In this document: piece after piece, positions 30,146-38,151 of the stretch
Numbering within the stretch: the stretch's first letter is position 1
How the letters are laid out: every line of letters begins with the position of its first letter
Program-made: the position numbers and the translations under genes
The notes under the pieces: model-generated
What the model was told of the DNA's origin: nothing
The model's input: only the letters and a program-made list of their open reading frames with translations
Database searches by the model: none
Assembly (NCBI GenBank): GCA_002706405.1
Contig: PALN01000066.1
Span: forward strand, 1-64,000
Direction: 5' to 3'
DNA: 64,000 bases
DNA from: Rhodospirillaceae bacterium
GTDB lineage: Bacteria; Pseudomonadota; Alphaproteobacteria; Rhodospirillales; Casp-alpha2

Positions 30146-30541
30146 CTAGCGTCCTCGGCTGGCGGTTTTCAGCATTTCAATATGCTTCTTGTAGAGTTCC
30201 GTGGTCAGGCGGTGGGTGGTCTGCGTTTCAGACACCTTGCCCATTTGTTCCTCGAGCACCACCGAGTTGCCGTTGGGGGCCGTTTCATAGGGGTGGCGCG
30301 GCTCTTCGACGAAGAAATCACGGATGCGCTTGCGCCGCCCGCCCAGCTGTCCGGGCTCCGTCACCACCATGTTCAACTGCGCCGATTCCTTGCGCAGGAG
30401 CTCACGAAACTCGTACGGCTTGAGATCCTTCGCCTTGTAGTCGGGCGTATCCGAATTGGAAATGTTCTGGGCCAGGATTTCCTGGCGCTGGCCAAGCCAG
30501 TTAAGACGTTTCTTAACAGCTGCGAAGAGGGTCAAATCCAT
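30146..30541 (-). CDS. flgB: Proximal rod protein FlgB
   Basis: 131 aa from the ATG at 30541, preceded by GAAAGGGG ten bases upstream; the frame stays open 90 bp further, but that extension has no rod-protein similarity. The N-terminal LNWLGQRQEILAQNISNSDTPDYKA pattern (core quoted) and the C-terminal EQMGKVSETQTTHRLTTELY helix are typical of FlgB. First gene of the minus-strand operon leading to flhB. A CtrA-type site lies about 106 bp upstream. Confidence 0.94.
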   Translation of the reverse strand: MDLTLFAAVKKRLNWLGQRQEILAQNISNSDTPDYKAKDLKPYEFRELLRKESAQLNMVVTEPGQLGGRRKRIRDFFVEEPRHPYETAPNGNSVVLEEQMGKVSETQTTHRLTTELYKKHIEMLKTASRGR

Positions 30542-30646
30542 CTGCGCGCGGCCCCTTTCTAGCGGAATTAATCCGTTGTCCCTTGGTTCCTGCGGCGATT
30601 GCAAAGCCCCGGGAACCGTCCTGCTAGGCATTATCTGCCGGGTTCC

Positions 30647-30661
30647 TTAACAACCCATTAA
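30647..30661. promoter_or_regulatory. CtrA-type binding site upstream of flgB
   Basis: TTAACAACCCATTAA, an exact TTAA-N7-TTAA, lies 106 bp upstream of flgB and 172 bp upstream of the divergent fhlB-like gene. In Caulobacter, CtrA activates the earliest flagellar operons through such sites. The assignment is inferred from sequence and context. Confidence 0.6.
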
Positions 30662-30832
30662 GCACGTCTCGCCCCGCCCTCACCGCCCGAACAATCCAAT
30701 AAACGTCTGATTCAGAAACGTAAAACCGGCCCGGCCGTAATCATTTGTTAAACCGGGGGCCGTTAGGATCGGGCGAATCCGGCAATTCTTGCCGATCAAT
30801 TGGCCTTGCCACGCGAACGGAACCAGCGGCAC

Positions 30833-31222
30833 GTGAACGCAGATACCCCCAAAGATCCGGCCGGTAGCGACGGTCCGCAAGGGAACTTCCAGCGTATCCC
30901 GGCGACCAAGGACGCGCTTGCCGTGGCCCTGGCCGAAGGGGCTGTGCCGGGCATGGCGCCGACGGTCGTCGCCGGCGGCCGCGGCCATCTGGCCGAACAG
31001 ATTCTGCAGATCGCCTTCGCCAACGGCATCAAGGTGCGGGAGGACTCGGACCTTGCCGAGCTTCTGGCCACCATCGACATGGAAGAAGAAATTCCCGTCG
31101 AAGCCTTCGCCGCCGTGGCCGAGATTCTGATCTATCTCTACCGCGCCAACGGTGCCGGCGACGACGCCGGCAAAAGCCGCGAGGACATCGTGCGCGAATG
31201 GATGGGAGACACCCCCCAATGA
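30833..31222 (+). CDS. Stand-alone FlhB C-terminal-domain-like protein (FhlB type)
   Basis: 129 aa from GTG 30833; a TTG at 30800 is an alternative. The region VVAGGRGHLAEQILQIAFANGI through EEEIPVEAFAAVAEILIYLYR (cores quoted) aligns with the last ~85 residues of FlhB in the same window (AEANEIT..., DEEIPAEHFKAVAEVI). There is no membrane segment and no NPTH cleavage motif, so it cannot self-cleave. Such FhlB/YlqH proteins can partly replace the FlhB C-terminal domain or tune substrate switching. It overlaps the next gene by ATGA and opens the fliO-fliP operon. Confidence 0.82.
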   Translation: MNADTPKDPAGSDGPQGNFQRIPATKDALAVALAEGAVPGMAPTVVAGGRGHLAEQILQIAFANGIKVREDSDLAELLATIDMEEEIPVEAFAAVAEILIYLYRANGAGDDAGKSREDIVREWMGDTPQ

Positions 31223-31527
31223 GCGACATCGATGGCAACGGCGCAGACACGCCTTCCCCCGCATCCCTGGAATCGGCCATGACCGAAGTCGAAACCATGA
31301 TCTTGAACGCACGCCGCGTCCTTGCCGGAGGCGAACTATTGGATATGACCCCCTTGGGCGAGCGGGTCTCCTGGATTTGCGCGAACGTCCGCACCATGGT
31401 GCTCACGTCATCCGATCCGGACAGTATCCGCCTGCGCCTGGAAAAGATGGTTTCCGACCTCAACCGCCTTGAAGACGAAATCCGCGCCGGCCTTGGCGCG
31501 GTCGACGGCGACGCGCGCGAGGAATAG
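31219..31527 (+). CDS. Unknown small protein in the fliO-fliP operon
   Basis: 102 aa. The ATG overlaps the previous stop (ATGA), and only four bases separate its stop from fliO, so it is translated as part of the export-gate operon. Acidic and helical, without signal peptide or membrane segment; residues ~20-95 (TEVETMILNARRVLAGG to LNRLEDEIRAG) could form a helical hairpin. No known flagellar family is recognised. Its tight coupling suggests a role in export-apparatus assembly, which is inference from position only. Confidence 0.75.
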   Translation: MSDIDGNGADTPSPASLESAMTEVETMILNARRVLAGGELLDMTPLGERVSWICANVRTMVLTSSDPDSIRLRLEKMVSDLNRLEDEIRAGLGAVDGDAREE

Positions 31528-31531
31528 AGCC

Positions 31532-31882
31532 ATGGACATGGACATGGACAACTATTTCCGCTTCATCTTGGCACTGGTGTTCGTGATCGGTCTGATCGCC
31601 CTGCTTGCCGCCGTGGCGCGGCGCGCCGGCTGGGGCTTTCCGGCCGCGGCCATCAAGCGCGCCAGCAACCGGCGCCTGGGTATCGTGGAGGTGACGCCGC
31701 TGGACGGCCGCCGTCGCCTGATCCTGGTCCGTCGCGACGATACGGAACATCTGCTGCTGATCGGGCCGACGTCAGAACTGGTCATCGAAACGGGAATTAC
31801 CGGACCCGGCGCAAGTTTCGAGCAAACGCTGAACGCCACGGCCCTGCCGTCGGGCGACGACGGCAGGGAGCCCCAGTCATGA
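31532..31882 (+). CDS. fliO: Flagellar export gate assembly protein FliO
   Basis: 116 aa from ATG 31532. The start region reads Met-Asp three times (three in-frame ATGs, six bases apart), so the exact start is uncertain by up to four residues. One transmembrane helix (FRFILALVFVIGLIALLAAV) is followed by a small cytoplasmic domain with LGIVEVTPLDGRRRLILVRRD, typical of FliO. FliO helps form the FliP ring. Its stop overlaps the fliP start (ATGA). Confidence 0.85.
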   Translation: MDMDMDNYFRFILALVFVIGLIALLAAVARRAGWGFPAAAIKRASNRRLGIVEVTPLDGRRRLILVRRDDTEHLLLIGPTSELVIETGITGPGASFEQTLNATALPSGDDGREPQS

Positions 31883-32700
31883 CCAACGGCGGACAGATGC
31901 GACGTATCTTCACGCGGCGCCGGCGGCGCAATCCCTTTGCCCATCCCCTGGTGATGGTTCTTGCGGTGATCGGCGCGGCCTGCGCGATCTACTTGGGCCT
32001 GAGCCTGCTCAGCCCGCCGGCCTTCGCGCAGACCATTACGCTGGATATCGGCGAACAAGGCGGCGACACCACGGGCCGCATCATCCAGATGCTGCTGCTG
32101 ATCACGGTGCTCAGCGTGGCGCCGTCGATCCTCATCATGGTCACGTCCTTCGTGCGCATCATCGTCGTTCTGTCGTTTCTGCGCACGGCCATGGGCACGC
32201 AACAAACACCGCCCAACCAGGTCTTGGTCGGGCTGGCCCTGTTCCTGACCCTGTTCATCATGCAGCCGACTTTCGAGAAGGCCTGGGAAACCGGTATCAA
32301 CCCGGTAATTCAGGGTAATCTGGATGAATTGCAGGGCTTCAACCGGGCCGTTATTCCCTTTCGGGATTTCATGATGACCCACGTGCGTGAACGCGACCTT
32401 CTGCTGTTCACCGAGATCGCGCGCATCCCCGACGAAGAAGCGCGCAGGGAAATGCCCATGCGGGTGCTGATCCCCGCCTATATGATTTCCGAACTGAAGC
32501 GCGCTTTCGAGATCGGCTTCCTGCTGTTCGTGCCGTTCCTGATCATCGACATGGTCGTCGCATCGATCCTCATGTCCATGGGCATGATGATGCTGCCGCC
32601 AGTCATCATCGCCCTGCCGTTCAAGATCATCTTCTTCGTGCTGGTCGACGGCTGGTACATGACCGTCGGCTCCCTGGTCAAAAGCTTCGGCGCCGGCTAG
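31879..32700 (+). CDS. fliP: Flagellar export gate protein FliP
   Basis: 273 aa. An unusually Arg-rich N-terminus (RRIFTRRRRRNPF) precedes the cleavable signal helix that ends SPPAFA, followed by the FliP domain: RIIQMLLLITVLSVAPSILIM, TSFVRIIVVLSFLRTAMGTQQ and, near the end, MGMMMLPPVIIALPFKI (cores quoted). FliP forms the pentameric core of the export channel with FliQ and FliR. It is the last gene of the plus-strand operon; no strong terminator follows before the convergent AraC-type gene 45 bp away. Confidence 0.96.
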   Translation: MTNGGQMRRIFTRRRRRNPFAHPLVMVLAVIGAACAIYLGLSLLSPPAFAQTITLDIGEQGGDTTGRIIQMLLLITVLSVAPSILIMVTSFVRIIVVLSFLRTAMGTQQTPPNQVLVGLALFLTLFIMQPTFEKAWETGINPVIQGNLDELQGFNRAVIPFRDFMMTHVRERDLLLFTEIARIPDEEARREMPMRVLIPAYMISELKRAFEIGFLLFVPFLIIDMVVASILMSMGMMMLPPVIIALPFKIIFFVLVDGWYMTVGSLVKSFGAG

Positions 32701-32745
32701 GACCTGACCCGCCGCTTTCCATTCCCGACAGTCAACCTGTGCCCC

Positions 32746-33489
32746 CTATCCAGTGCGGCGCAACTCCGTCGGATTGACGCCGAACTGGCGATGGAAGGCA
32801 CGGGACAGGGCTTCGGAACTGGCATAGCCATAGCGCCGGGCGACGGCCTGGACCCGCGCGCCCCGGTCCATGTCCTGGCGCGCCAGCGTCATGCGCCAAC
32901 GGCGCAGATAGCTTTGCGGTGCCTCGCCGACAACCGCGCGAAATGCATCGGCGAACCGTGACAACGACATGCCCGCGATGGCCGCCAGATCACCATTCGA
33001 CCACGGCTTGCCCGGATCTTCGTGCAAGGCGGAAATGGCCCGCGACAGGCGCGGGTCGGCAAGACCGGCCAGCACGCCCGGCTCGGCCGCCCCCTGTTCA
33101 ATCTGCTGGCGCATCAGACGAATCACCAGCACTTCGGCCAGACGCTCCAGAACCTTATCGGATCCGCACCGCCGCCCGCCGGCTTCGGCCAGGAACAGAT
33201 CCAGGAGAGCCCGGGTCTCCGCATCACGGATCGGTATGGACACGGTCGCCGGCAAGGCTGCCATCAGGGGATTGGCGGGGCCACCCCAGTCGATGGTGCA
33301 CGCGGCGACTGATGTCTCATTCGGCCCGGCCGTGGGGACGCCGCCTCGGGTGCGGATTTCGACCCGCCCCGGCTGACCCGTTTCCGACTCTCCGAACACG
33401 ACCATATTCCCCTCGCCCAGCGGCACGCGCAGAACCCGCAGGTCAAAGCGGGAGATCAGGGCGGACAGGCGGTCATATCGATCAGCCAT
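32746..33489 (-). CDS. AraC-family transcriptional regulator
   Basis: 247 aa from ATG 33489 (TTG 33513 is an alternative; neither has a good ribosome-binding site). The N-terminal ~140 residues look like the Cupin_6 sensor domain of AraC regulators (RGGVPTAGPNETSVAACTIDWGG region). The last ~100 are the double HTH with LAAIAGMSLSRFADAFRAVVG, then RYGYASSEALSRAFHRQFG (core quoted). Divergent from the peroxiredoxin-like gene 132 bp away, which is its most likely target. The ligand is unknown. Confidence 0.88.
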   Translation of the reverse strand: MADRYDRLSALISRFDLRVLRVPLGEGNMVVFGESETGQPGRVEIRTRGGVPTAGPNETSVAACTIDWGGPANPLMAALPATVSIPIRDAETRALLDLFLAEAGGRRCGSDKVLERLAEVLVIRLMRQQIEQGAAEPGVLAGLADPRLSRAISALHEDPGKPWSNGDLAAIAGMSLSRFADAFRAVVGEAPQSYLRRWRMTLARQDMDRGARVQAVARRYGYASSEALSRAFHRQFGVNPTELRRTG

Positions 33490-33621
33490 AGAGGATTTGG
33501 GTGTTTCGATCAATTAATATGGATTTTAATGATTATAACTCCTGTTAGGGTCATCGTCATCTAAAACCGACCGCCGATCCCGGCGCGACGGCGACACTGT
33601 TCCACAGGAGAAAATGACCTC

Positions 33622-34158
33622 ATGCTTATGCCACGCCAGAAGACCCCCGCCCTTTCCGTCGACCTCGTGACGGGCGGCACGTTCGACCTTGCTTCGGAAA
33701 CGTCCGAACGGGGAACGGTGATCTGCTTCTATCGCGGCCTGCATTGCCCGATCTGCGCCAACTATTTGACCGAGCTGGAAAAGCTGACGCCGGAGTTTGC
33801 CAAGCGTGGCGTCGGCACCATCGGCATTTCCAGCGATGACGCCGAACGCGGCAAAGCCATGGCCGAAAAGATCAGCGCCAAGAATTTGCGCATCGGCTAC
33901 GGGCTCGACCTGAGCAAGGCCCGTGAATGGGGCCTGTTCATCTCCACCTCGCGGGGCAAGACCTCCATCGGCATCGAAGAGCCGGCCTTGTTCGCCGAAC
34001 CGGGCCTGTTCATGGTCTCCCCGGATCAGACGCTCTATTACGCCTCGGTCCAGACCATGCCCTTCGTCCGTCCGCATTTCTCTGAACTGCTGGCGGCGCT
34101 CGACTTTGCCATCGAGAAAAACTACCCGGCGCGCGGCGAATACACCGGCGCCGTGTAA
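33622..34158 (+). CDS. Peroxiredoxin-like AhpC/TSA family protein
   Basis: 178 aa, thioredoxin fold. The active-site segment FYRGLHCPICANYLTELEKL carries a CxxC in place of the usual TxxC of classical peroxiredoxins, which marks the 'peroxiredoxin-like' subgroup. The following strand FAKRGVGTIGISSDD and the TMPFVRP segment fit the family. AGGAG lies 12 bases before the ATG. Expressed divergently from the AraC-type regulator and followed by a clear terminator. A thiol peroxidase or reductase role is inferred. Confidence 0.88.
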   Translation: MLMPRQKTPALSVDLVTGGTFDLASETSERGTVICFYRGLHCPICANYLTELEKLTPEFAKRGVGTIGISSDDAERGKAMAEKISAKNLRIGYGLDLSKAREWGLFISTSRGKTSIGIEEPALFAEPGLFMVSPDQTLYYASVQTMPFVRPHFSELLAALDFAIEKNYPARGEYTGAV

Positions 34159-34217
34159 CGCGCCGAACACGCGACACCGTTCAGACACCCAGGTTCATCG
34201 GGGGATGAACGCAGGAG

Positions 34218-34253
34218 AGGCCCGGTTCCCGCAAAGGGTTCCGGGCCTTTTTT
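34218..34253 (+). terminator. Rho-independent terminator of the peroxiredoxin-like gene
   Basis: AGGCCCGG and CCGGGCCT form an 8-bp stem around a 15-base loop, extended by a TTCCC/GGGTT inner pairing, followed by six T. It lies 60 bp past the stop codon. Confidence 0.85.
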
Positions 34254-34264
34254 ATGCCGGTTGA

Positions 34265-37200
34265 TCAGTTGATGGCGCTGAGCGGGTCTTTTTCCAGGCG
34301 CTCACGATAGGCCGTCAGGAAGGTCTTGAAGTTCTGCGCCACGGCGACCCGAGCCTTGACGCTTTCCGGCGCGATCAGACCCAGGGCCGGACGTGCCGCG
34401 ATCAGATCGAAGGCCTTTGCCATTTCCGTCTGGGCCATGGCCGGCCCGAAATTTTCGCGGATGCGGGCAAGGCCGCGCTCATTCCCGCTGAGGGTCATCG
34501 CCGTCGCCAAATTCAGCATATAACGCGCCTGTTTGCGGTTCAGGCTCTCGCCTTTGCGCGCACCGGTCGCCGTAACGACACGTTGCAAGGACTGGGCGGC
34601 TTCGTTCCAATTGCCCATGGTCCAGTAGATTTCCGATCGCAGCAGTTCGCCGTCCATGGTCTGGTCCGGTTCCAACAAGGCGAGCCCGTCGGCAAAGCGT
34701 TGCTGCCCCATCAGGGCCTGAACGAGTAGATGATTGCGCTGTTGCGTCAATTCACCGTTCAGGCCGTTCGCGGTCGTCGCCCGGATCACCCGCTCAGCAT
34801 CGGTGTATTTGCGCGCAAGCAGATGGATCAGGGCCAGCCGCGCGCCGACGCGCGCCCGGTCCGCGCCCTGCAGCCGGAATCTGATCTGTCCCTCCAGGAG
34901 GGCCGCCGCCTGGTCCAGCAGATCGACCCCGACAAGCCGGTCGGCAAGCTTCTGGATCATGGTGTCGCCGCGCGAACCGGCAGGAGTCAGTTCCTTGAAC
35001 TCCTCGTAGATCGCGATTGCCGTAACCGGCTTCAAGGCATCCGCCTTGTCCTCGAGATAAAGCGCGTTAAAGGTGTCCGACATTTCCTTGGTCACGGCCT
35101 TGGCGTCGGGATGGTCGCGGAAATGGGTCGCCGCCTGACGCAGGGTCTGCAAGGCCTCGCGGTACTTTTCCTGTTCCAGGTAGAGCGTGCCCAAGCGCCG
35201 CAAGAGATCGAATTCCCGATTGTCGCCACGCCAGGCGAAGCGCTGTTTTTCAAGTTCTTCGGTCGCTTCGCGCTTGGTCACGCGATCGAGACGCAGCAGA
35301 AGCTCGACCCTGGAGCGCGCCGCCCGGAAGCGGGCCAGCCGGTCGGGGCTGTCCATGACCTCTTCCCACAGCGAAACGGCGCCGTCGAAGTCACCTTCCA
35401 GTTCCGCCAGGCGCCCTTGGACGAACTTGACCTGGGCTTCCTGGCTCGGGCTGGGGCCGTCCGCCAACAGCGTGGAAATCAATGTTTCCGCCGTGCGCAC
35501 GTCGCCGATCTCGACCACCGCCTCGGCGACGATGGCTGACAGGCGGAACCGCAAGGCACGGGGATAAGGCCGGGCAATGGAGCCGGACCGGCGTAATTCG
35601 ATGGACGCCCCGTTCAGGTCACCACGGGCGGCCTGGATGATCGCGCGCCAAAATTCGCCCTCGTCGCTGCCGTTAAGCGCCGCGTTGTACAGATCCTTTT
35701 CCGCTTCGGGCAGACGGCCCATGAGGAATTGACTGCCGCCATGCAGCAAAAGCCATTCGCGGTCCTGAGCCAGGGACGGCTGCACCTCCACGGCGCGGGT
35801 CAGAACGCCCAGGGCCTCTGCTCCATAGGCATTGGCGAAATAGAACCGCGCCAGGTTCATGCGGGCTTCCGCCTGTCCGGCCTTGGGTGCCACGGCAAGG
35901 GCCTGCTCCAGGATTGCCCGGGTCTGCAGGATCGCGGCATCGTTGGGCGTATCCCATTTTTCAAGGTCGAGGACACGCACCAGGGGCCGCATCGCCGACA
36001 TGCGCGCACTTGCCGCCATTTCCTGGGACACGGGCGAGAACTTGAGCGGGAAGGTCGGCGCCGCACTGGCGATTTCCACGCCCTGGCGCAACGAGCGCAC
36101 GCGCACGTCATCGATCCGCGGCGTCACCACCACGCCCTGGATGGACGGCAGAATTTCGAATTGAGGATAAGCATAAGACCCCGCCACACCGTGTCCGAGC
36201 GGAATACCCGGCACGACCAGCATGTTGTCGGCAATGATGGGATCGGTCAGCGGGATCACCTTACCCGGTTCCGGCAACGGCATGAAAATGCGGGCCCCGA
36301 TAGGGGAATCGGGCTGGGCCTGGACTTCCAGCGGAATCTTGGGCGTCGCTTCCTGGGCCTTGAAATCGATCAGCCAGGCCAGACCGGCCCGGCGCATGGA
36401 CGGGTTGATGTCCTTGGGCGTGGTCATGCGCAGCACGGTGGCCTGGGGAATATAGACCTGTTGCAGCGTTGAAATGACCTCGCCGCCGGCCTCTTGCAAG
36501 GCGGGAACATTGACGTTGGTGCGCTTGTCGAACACCAGCCACAGGAAACCGTTGCGCCGGAAGGCGGCGGCGGCAACAGGCTCTTCCCAATCGAATCGCA
36601 GGGTGACCGTGCCCTCGTCCCCCTTGGCCACGGACAATTGCGCCCCCGGTGCCGGGCCGGGGGCCGGGGCCGGAGCCGCCGCCGGGCGCGGCTGCCCCGC
36701 GGGCGCGGCGGTGGCCGTGGTTTGCGCCGGCGGCGTCAGGCGCAGCGGCTGACCGGCGGGCTTCGCGGCCGGGGCGGCCTTTTGACCGGCACCTTGGGGA
36801 AGCTGCTTGGCCGTTTGGGTCGCGGTGCCGGCGGCCGCGGGCGCGGCAGACGCCGGCTGCGCCAGGGCCTGGGCGGCGACGGGAGGCTTGGCGGGAGCGG
36901 TGGCGACCGGCGGCACGGGGGCTTTCGGGGCGTCCGCCTCTTTCGCATCTGGCGCCTTTGCCGTCTCGGCATTGCCGCCGCCGGGCACGCTGACCTGGGC
37001 CGGAACGGCGACCGGGTCCTGCCATGGTGACGGTTCCCGGATATCCAGAGCGATCTTGTTGCCGGCATAGAAGTCACGCACGGTGGAGCGCGGCGGCACG
37101 GCGATCACCGAAACGGTGCGCCCGCCCTGCGTAGCGGACCGGATACCGCCGACGAACAGCGGCGGATTGCGGTTGATATCGGCGTCGTCGATCTGCGCCG

Positions 37201-37423
37201 CCGCTTCGAAGGTCACGGTGACAAGACCGCCGTCCTTGGCGATCTTATAGGGCACCTTGGCCGGCCAATCGAACACAACGCGGGTAAAGGTCGCATGGGC
37301 GCCGGCGCGCACGTTGACCTGCGCCGCGTCTTGGGCCCGCGCACCCTCCAGGGGCACCAGACACAGCCCCCAAGCCAAGGCCACAACCGCCAGGGCGGCA
37401 CGTAGGGTCCGACGGGCGGTCAC
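34265..37423 (-). CDS. Large exported TPR protein of the motility operon
   Basis: 1052 aa starting with GTG that overlaps the stop of the upstream motB-like gene (4 bp). Signal peptide: RAALAVVALAWGLCLVPLEG, then ARA. Residues ~35-135 resemble an AMIN-type beta domain (FTRVVFDWPAKVPYKI), followed by a ~130-residue Pro/Ala linker and a second similar beta region (VTLRFDWEEPVAAAAFRRNG). From about residue 490 to the end it is helical with tetratricopeptide-like repeats (for example FYFANAYGAEALGVLTRAVEVQPS). It is the last gene of the fliL-fliM...motB run. A periplasmic scaffold near the motor is inferred; AMIN domains bind peptidoglycan-associated surfaces in other proteins. Confidence 0.8.
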   Translation of the reverse strand: MTARRTLRAALAVVALAWGLCLVPLEGARAQDAAQVNVRAGAHATFTRVVFDWPAKVPYKIAKDGGLVTVTFEAAAQIDDADINRNPPLFVGGIRSATQGGRTVSVIAVPPRSTVRDFYAGNKIALDIREPSPWQDPVAVPAQVSVPGGGNAETAKAPDAKEADAPKAPVPPVATAPAKPPVAAQALAQPASAAPAAAGTATQTAKQLPQGAGQKAAPAAKPAGQPLRLTPPAQTTATAAPAGQPRPAAAPAPAPGPAPGAQLSVAKGDEGTVTLRFDWEEPVAAAAFRRNGFLWLVFDKRTNVNVPALQEAGGEVISTLQQVYIPQATVLRMTTPKDINPSMRRAGLAWLIDFKAQEATPKIPLEVQAQPDSPIGARIFMPLPEPGKVIPLTDPIIADNMLVVPGIPLGHGVAGSYAYPQFEILPSIQGVVVTPRIDDVRVRSLRQGVEIASAAPTFPLKFSPVSQEMAASARMSAMRPLVRVLDLEKWDTPNDAAILQTRAILEQALAVAPKAGQAEARMNLARFYFANAYGAEALGVLTRAVEVQPSLAQDREWLLLHGGSQFLMGRLPEAEKDLYNAALNGSDEGEFWRAIIQAARGDLNGASIELRRSGSIARPYPRALRFRLSAIVAEAVVEIGDVRTAETLISTLLADGPSPSQEAQVKFVQGRLAELEGDFDGAVSLWEEVMDSPDRLARFRAARSRVELLLRLDRVTKREATEELEKQRFAWRGDNREFDLLRRLGTLYLEQEKYREALQTLRQAATHFRDHPDAKAVTKEMSDTFNALYLEDKADALKPVTAIAIYEEFKELTPAGSRGDTMIQKLADRLVGVDLLDQAAALLEGQIRFRLQGADRARVGARLALIHLLARKYTDAERVIRATTANGLNGELTQQRNHLLVQALMGQQRFADGLALLEPDQTMDGELLRSEIYWTMGNWNEAAQSLQRVVTATGARKGESLNRKQARYMLNLATAMTLSGNERGLARIRENFGPAMAQTEMAKAFDLIAARPALGLIAPESVKARVAVAQNFKTFLTAYRERLEKDPLSAIN

Positions 37424-38142
37424 CGCAGGCCTCCGGACGTCGGAAACACAACGATGTCGACGCGCCGGCCCATGAGTTGACGCTGCGCCGGCGGCATGGA
37501 CGGCAGCTGGTCATAGCGGCTGTCGGAGTATCCGAAGGCGACGATGGGTTCCGCATAGCCGGCGGCGCGCAGTTGATTGGCCACGGCGGCGGCGCGGGCG
37601 GTCGACAGTTCCCAGTTGGAGGCATAGTCGCCGCCGACGACAGGCGACGGATCCGAATGGCCGTTGACCCCCAGTTGGTTGGCGATGGTGCTGAGCGCAC
37701 CGCCCAAGCGGAACAGGGCCGCGCGCGCGCGATCCGTCATGACCGCACGTCCCGCCTCAAACAATAAATCACCAGGCAAGGCCAGGACCAATCTGTCCTC
37801 CATCCGCATGAACTGTGTTTGCTTAAGCAGTTCATCGCTTTCAATCTTTTCCCGCAGCACGGATGTTAGATAATCCAGGTTAATGGCGCGTTTACGAAAC
37901 ACCGTTGCGATGTTGTGTGTAGCCGTCGATGAAATGGGCGTTTTTACCTGTTCCGGGGCCAGACTTTGCGACAGTGAATCGATCACGTTATCCCAGCGAT
38001 CCAGCTTTACGTTGGACATGGAAAACAACATGACGAAGAAGGTCAGCATCAAGGATACCAGGTCCGTGAACGTCAACAGCCACATCTGCGACGCCTTGTG
38101 GTCGCGTTCCAGGTCCCGTTCGGAGCGTCTCGGCAGTAGCAT
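37420..38142 (-). CDS. MotB-like stator protein, with proton-carrying Asp
   Basis: 240 aa. Short cytoplasmic tail, one transmembrane helix (~20-45) containing TFTDLVSLMLTFFVMLFS; its Asp aligns with the proton-binding Asp32 of E. coli MotB. The C-terminal half is an OmpA/MotB peptidoglycan-binding domain (VNGHSDPSP, NWELSTARAAAVANQL, RRVDIVV). It lies 9 bp behind the other MotB-like gene and overlaps the TPR gene, so all three are coupled. No motA is seen in the window; the stator partner must be elsewhere. Confidence 0.88.
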   Translation of the reverse strand: MLLPRRSERDLERDHKASQMWLLTFTDLVSLMLTFFVMLFSMSNVKLDRWDNVIDSLSQSLAPEQVKTPISSTATHNIATVFRKRAINLDYLTSVLREKIESDELLKQTQFMRMEDRLVLALPGDLLFEAGRAVMTDRARAALFRLGGALSTIANQLGVNGHSDPSPVVGGDYASNWELSTARAAAVANQLRAAGYAEPIVAFGYSDSRYDQLPSMPPAQRQLMGRRVDIVVFPTSGGLR

Positions 38143-38151
38143 CGCTGGCCC

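Noticed and set aside
30661-30680. Possible sigma-54 promoter for flgB on the minus strand
   Set aside because: Only the GG-N10-GC spacing fits; the TGGCAC part is missing. The CtrA-type site explains the region better.
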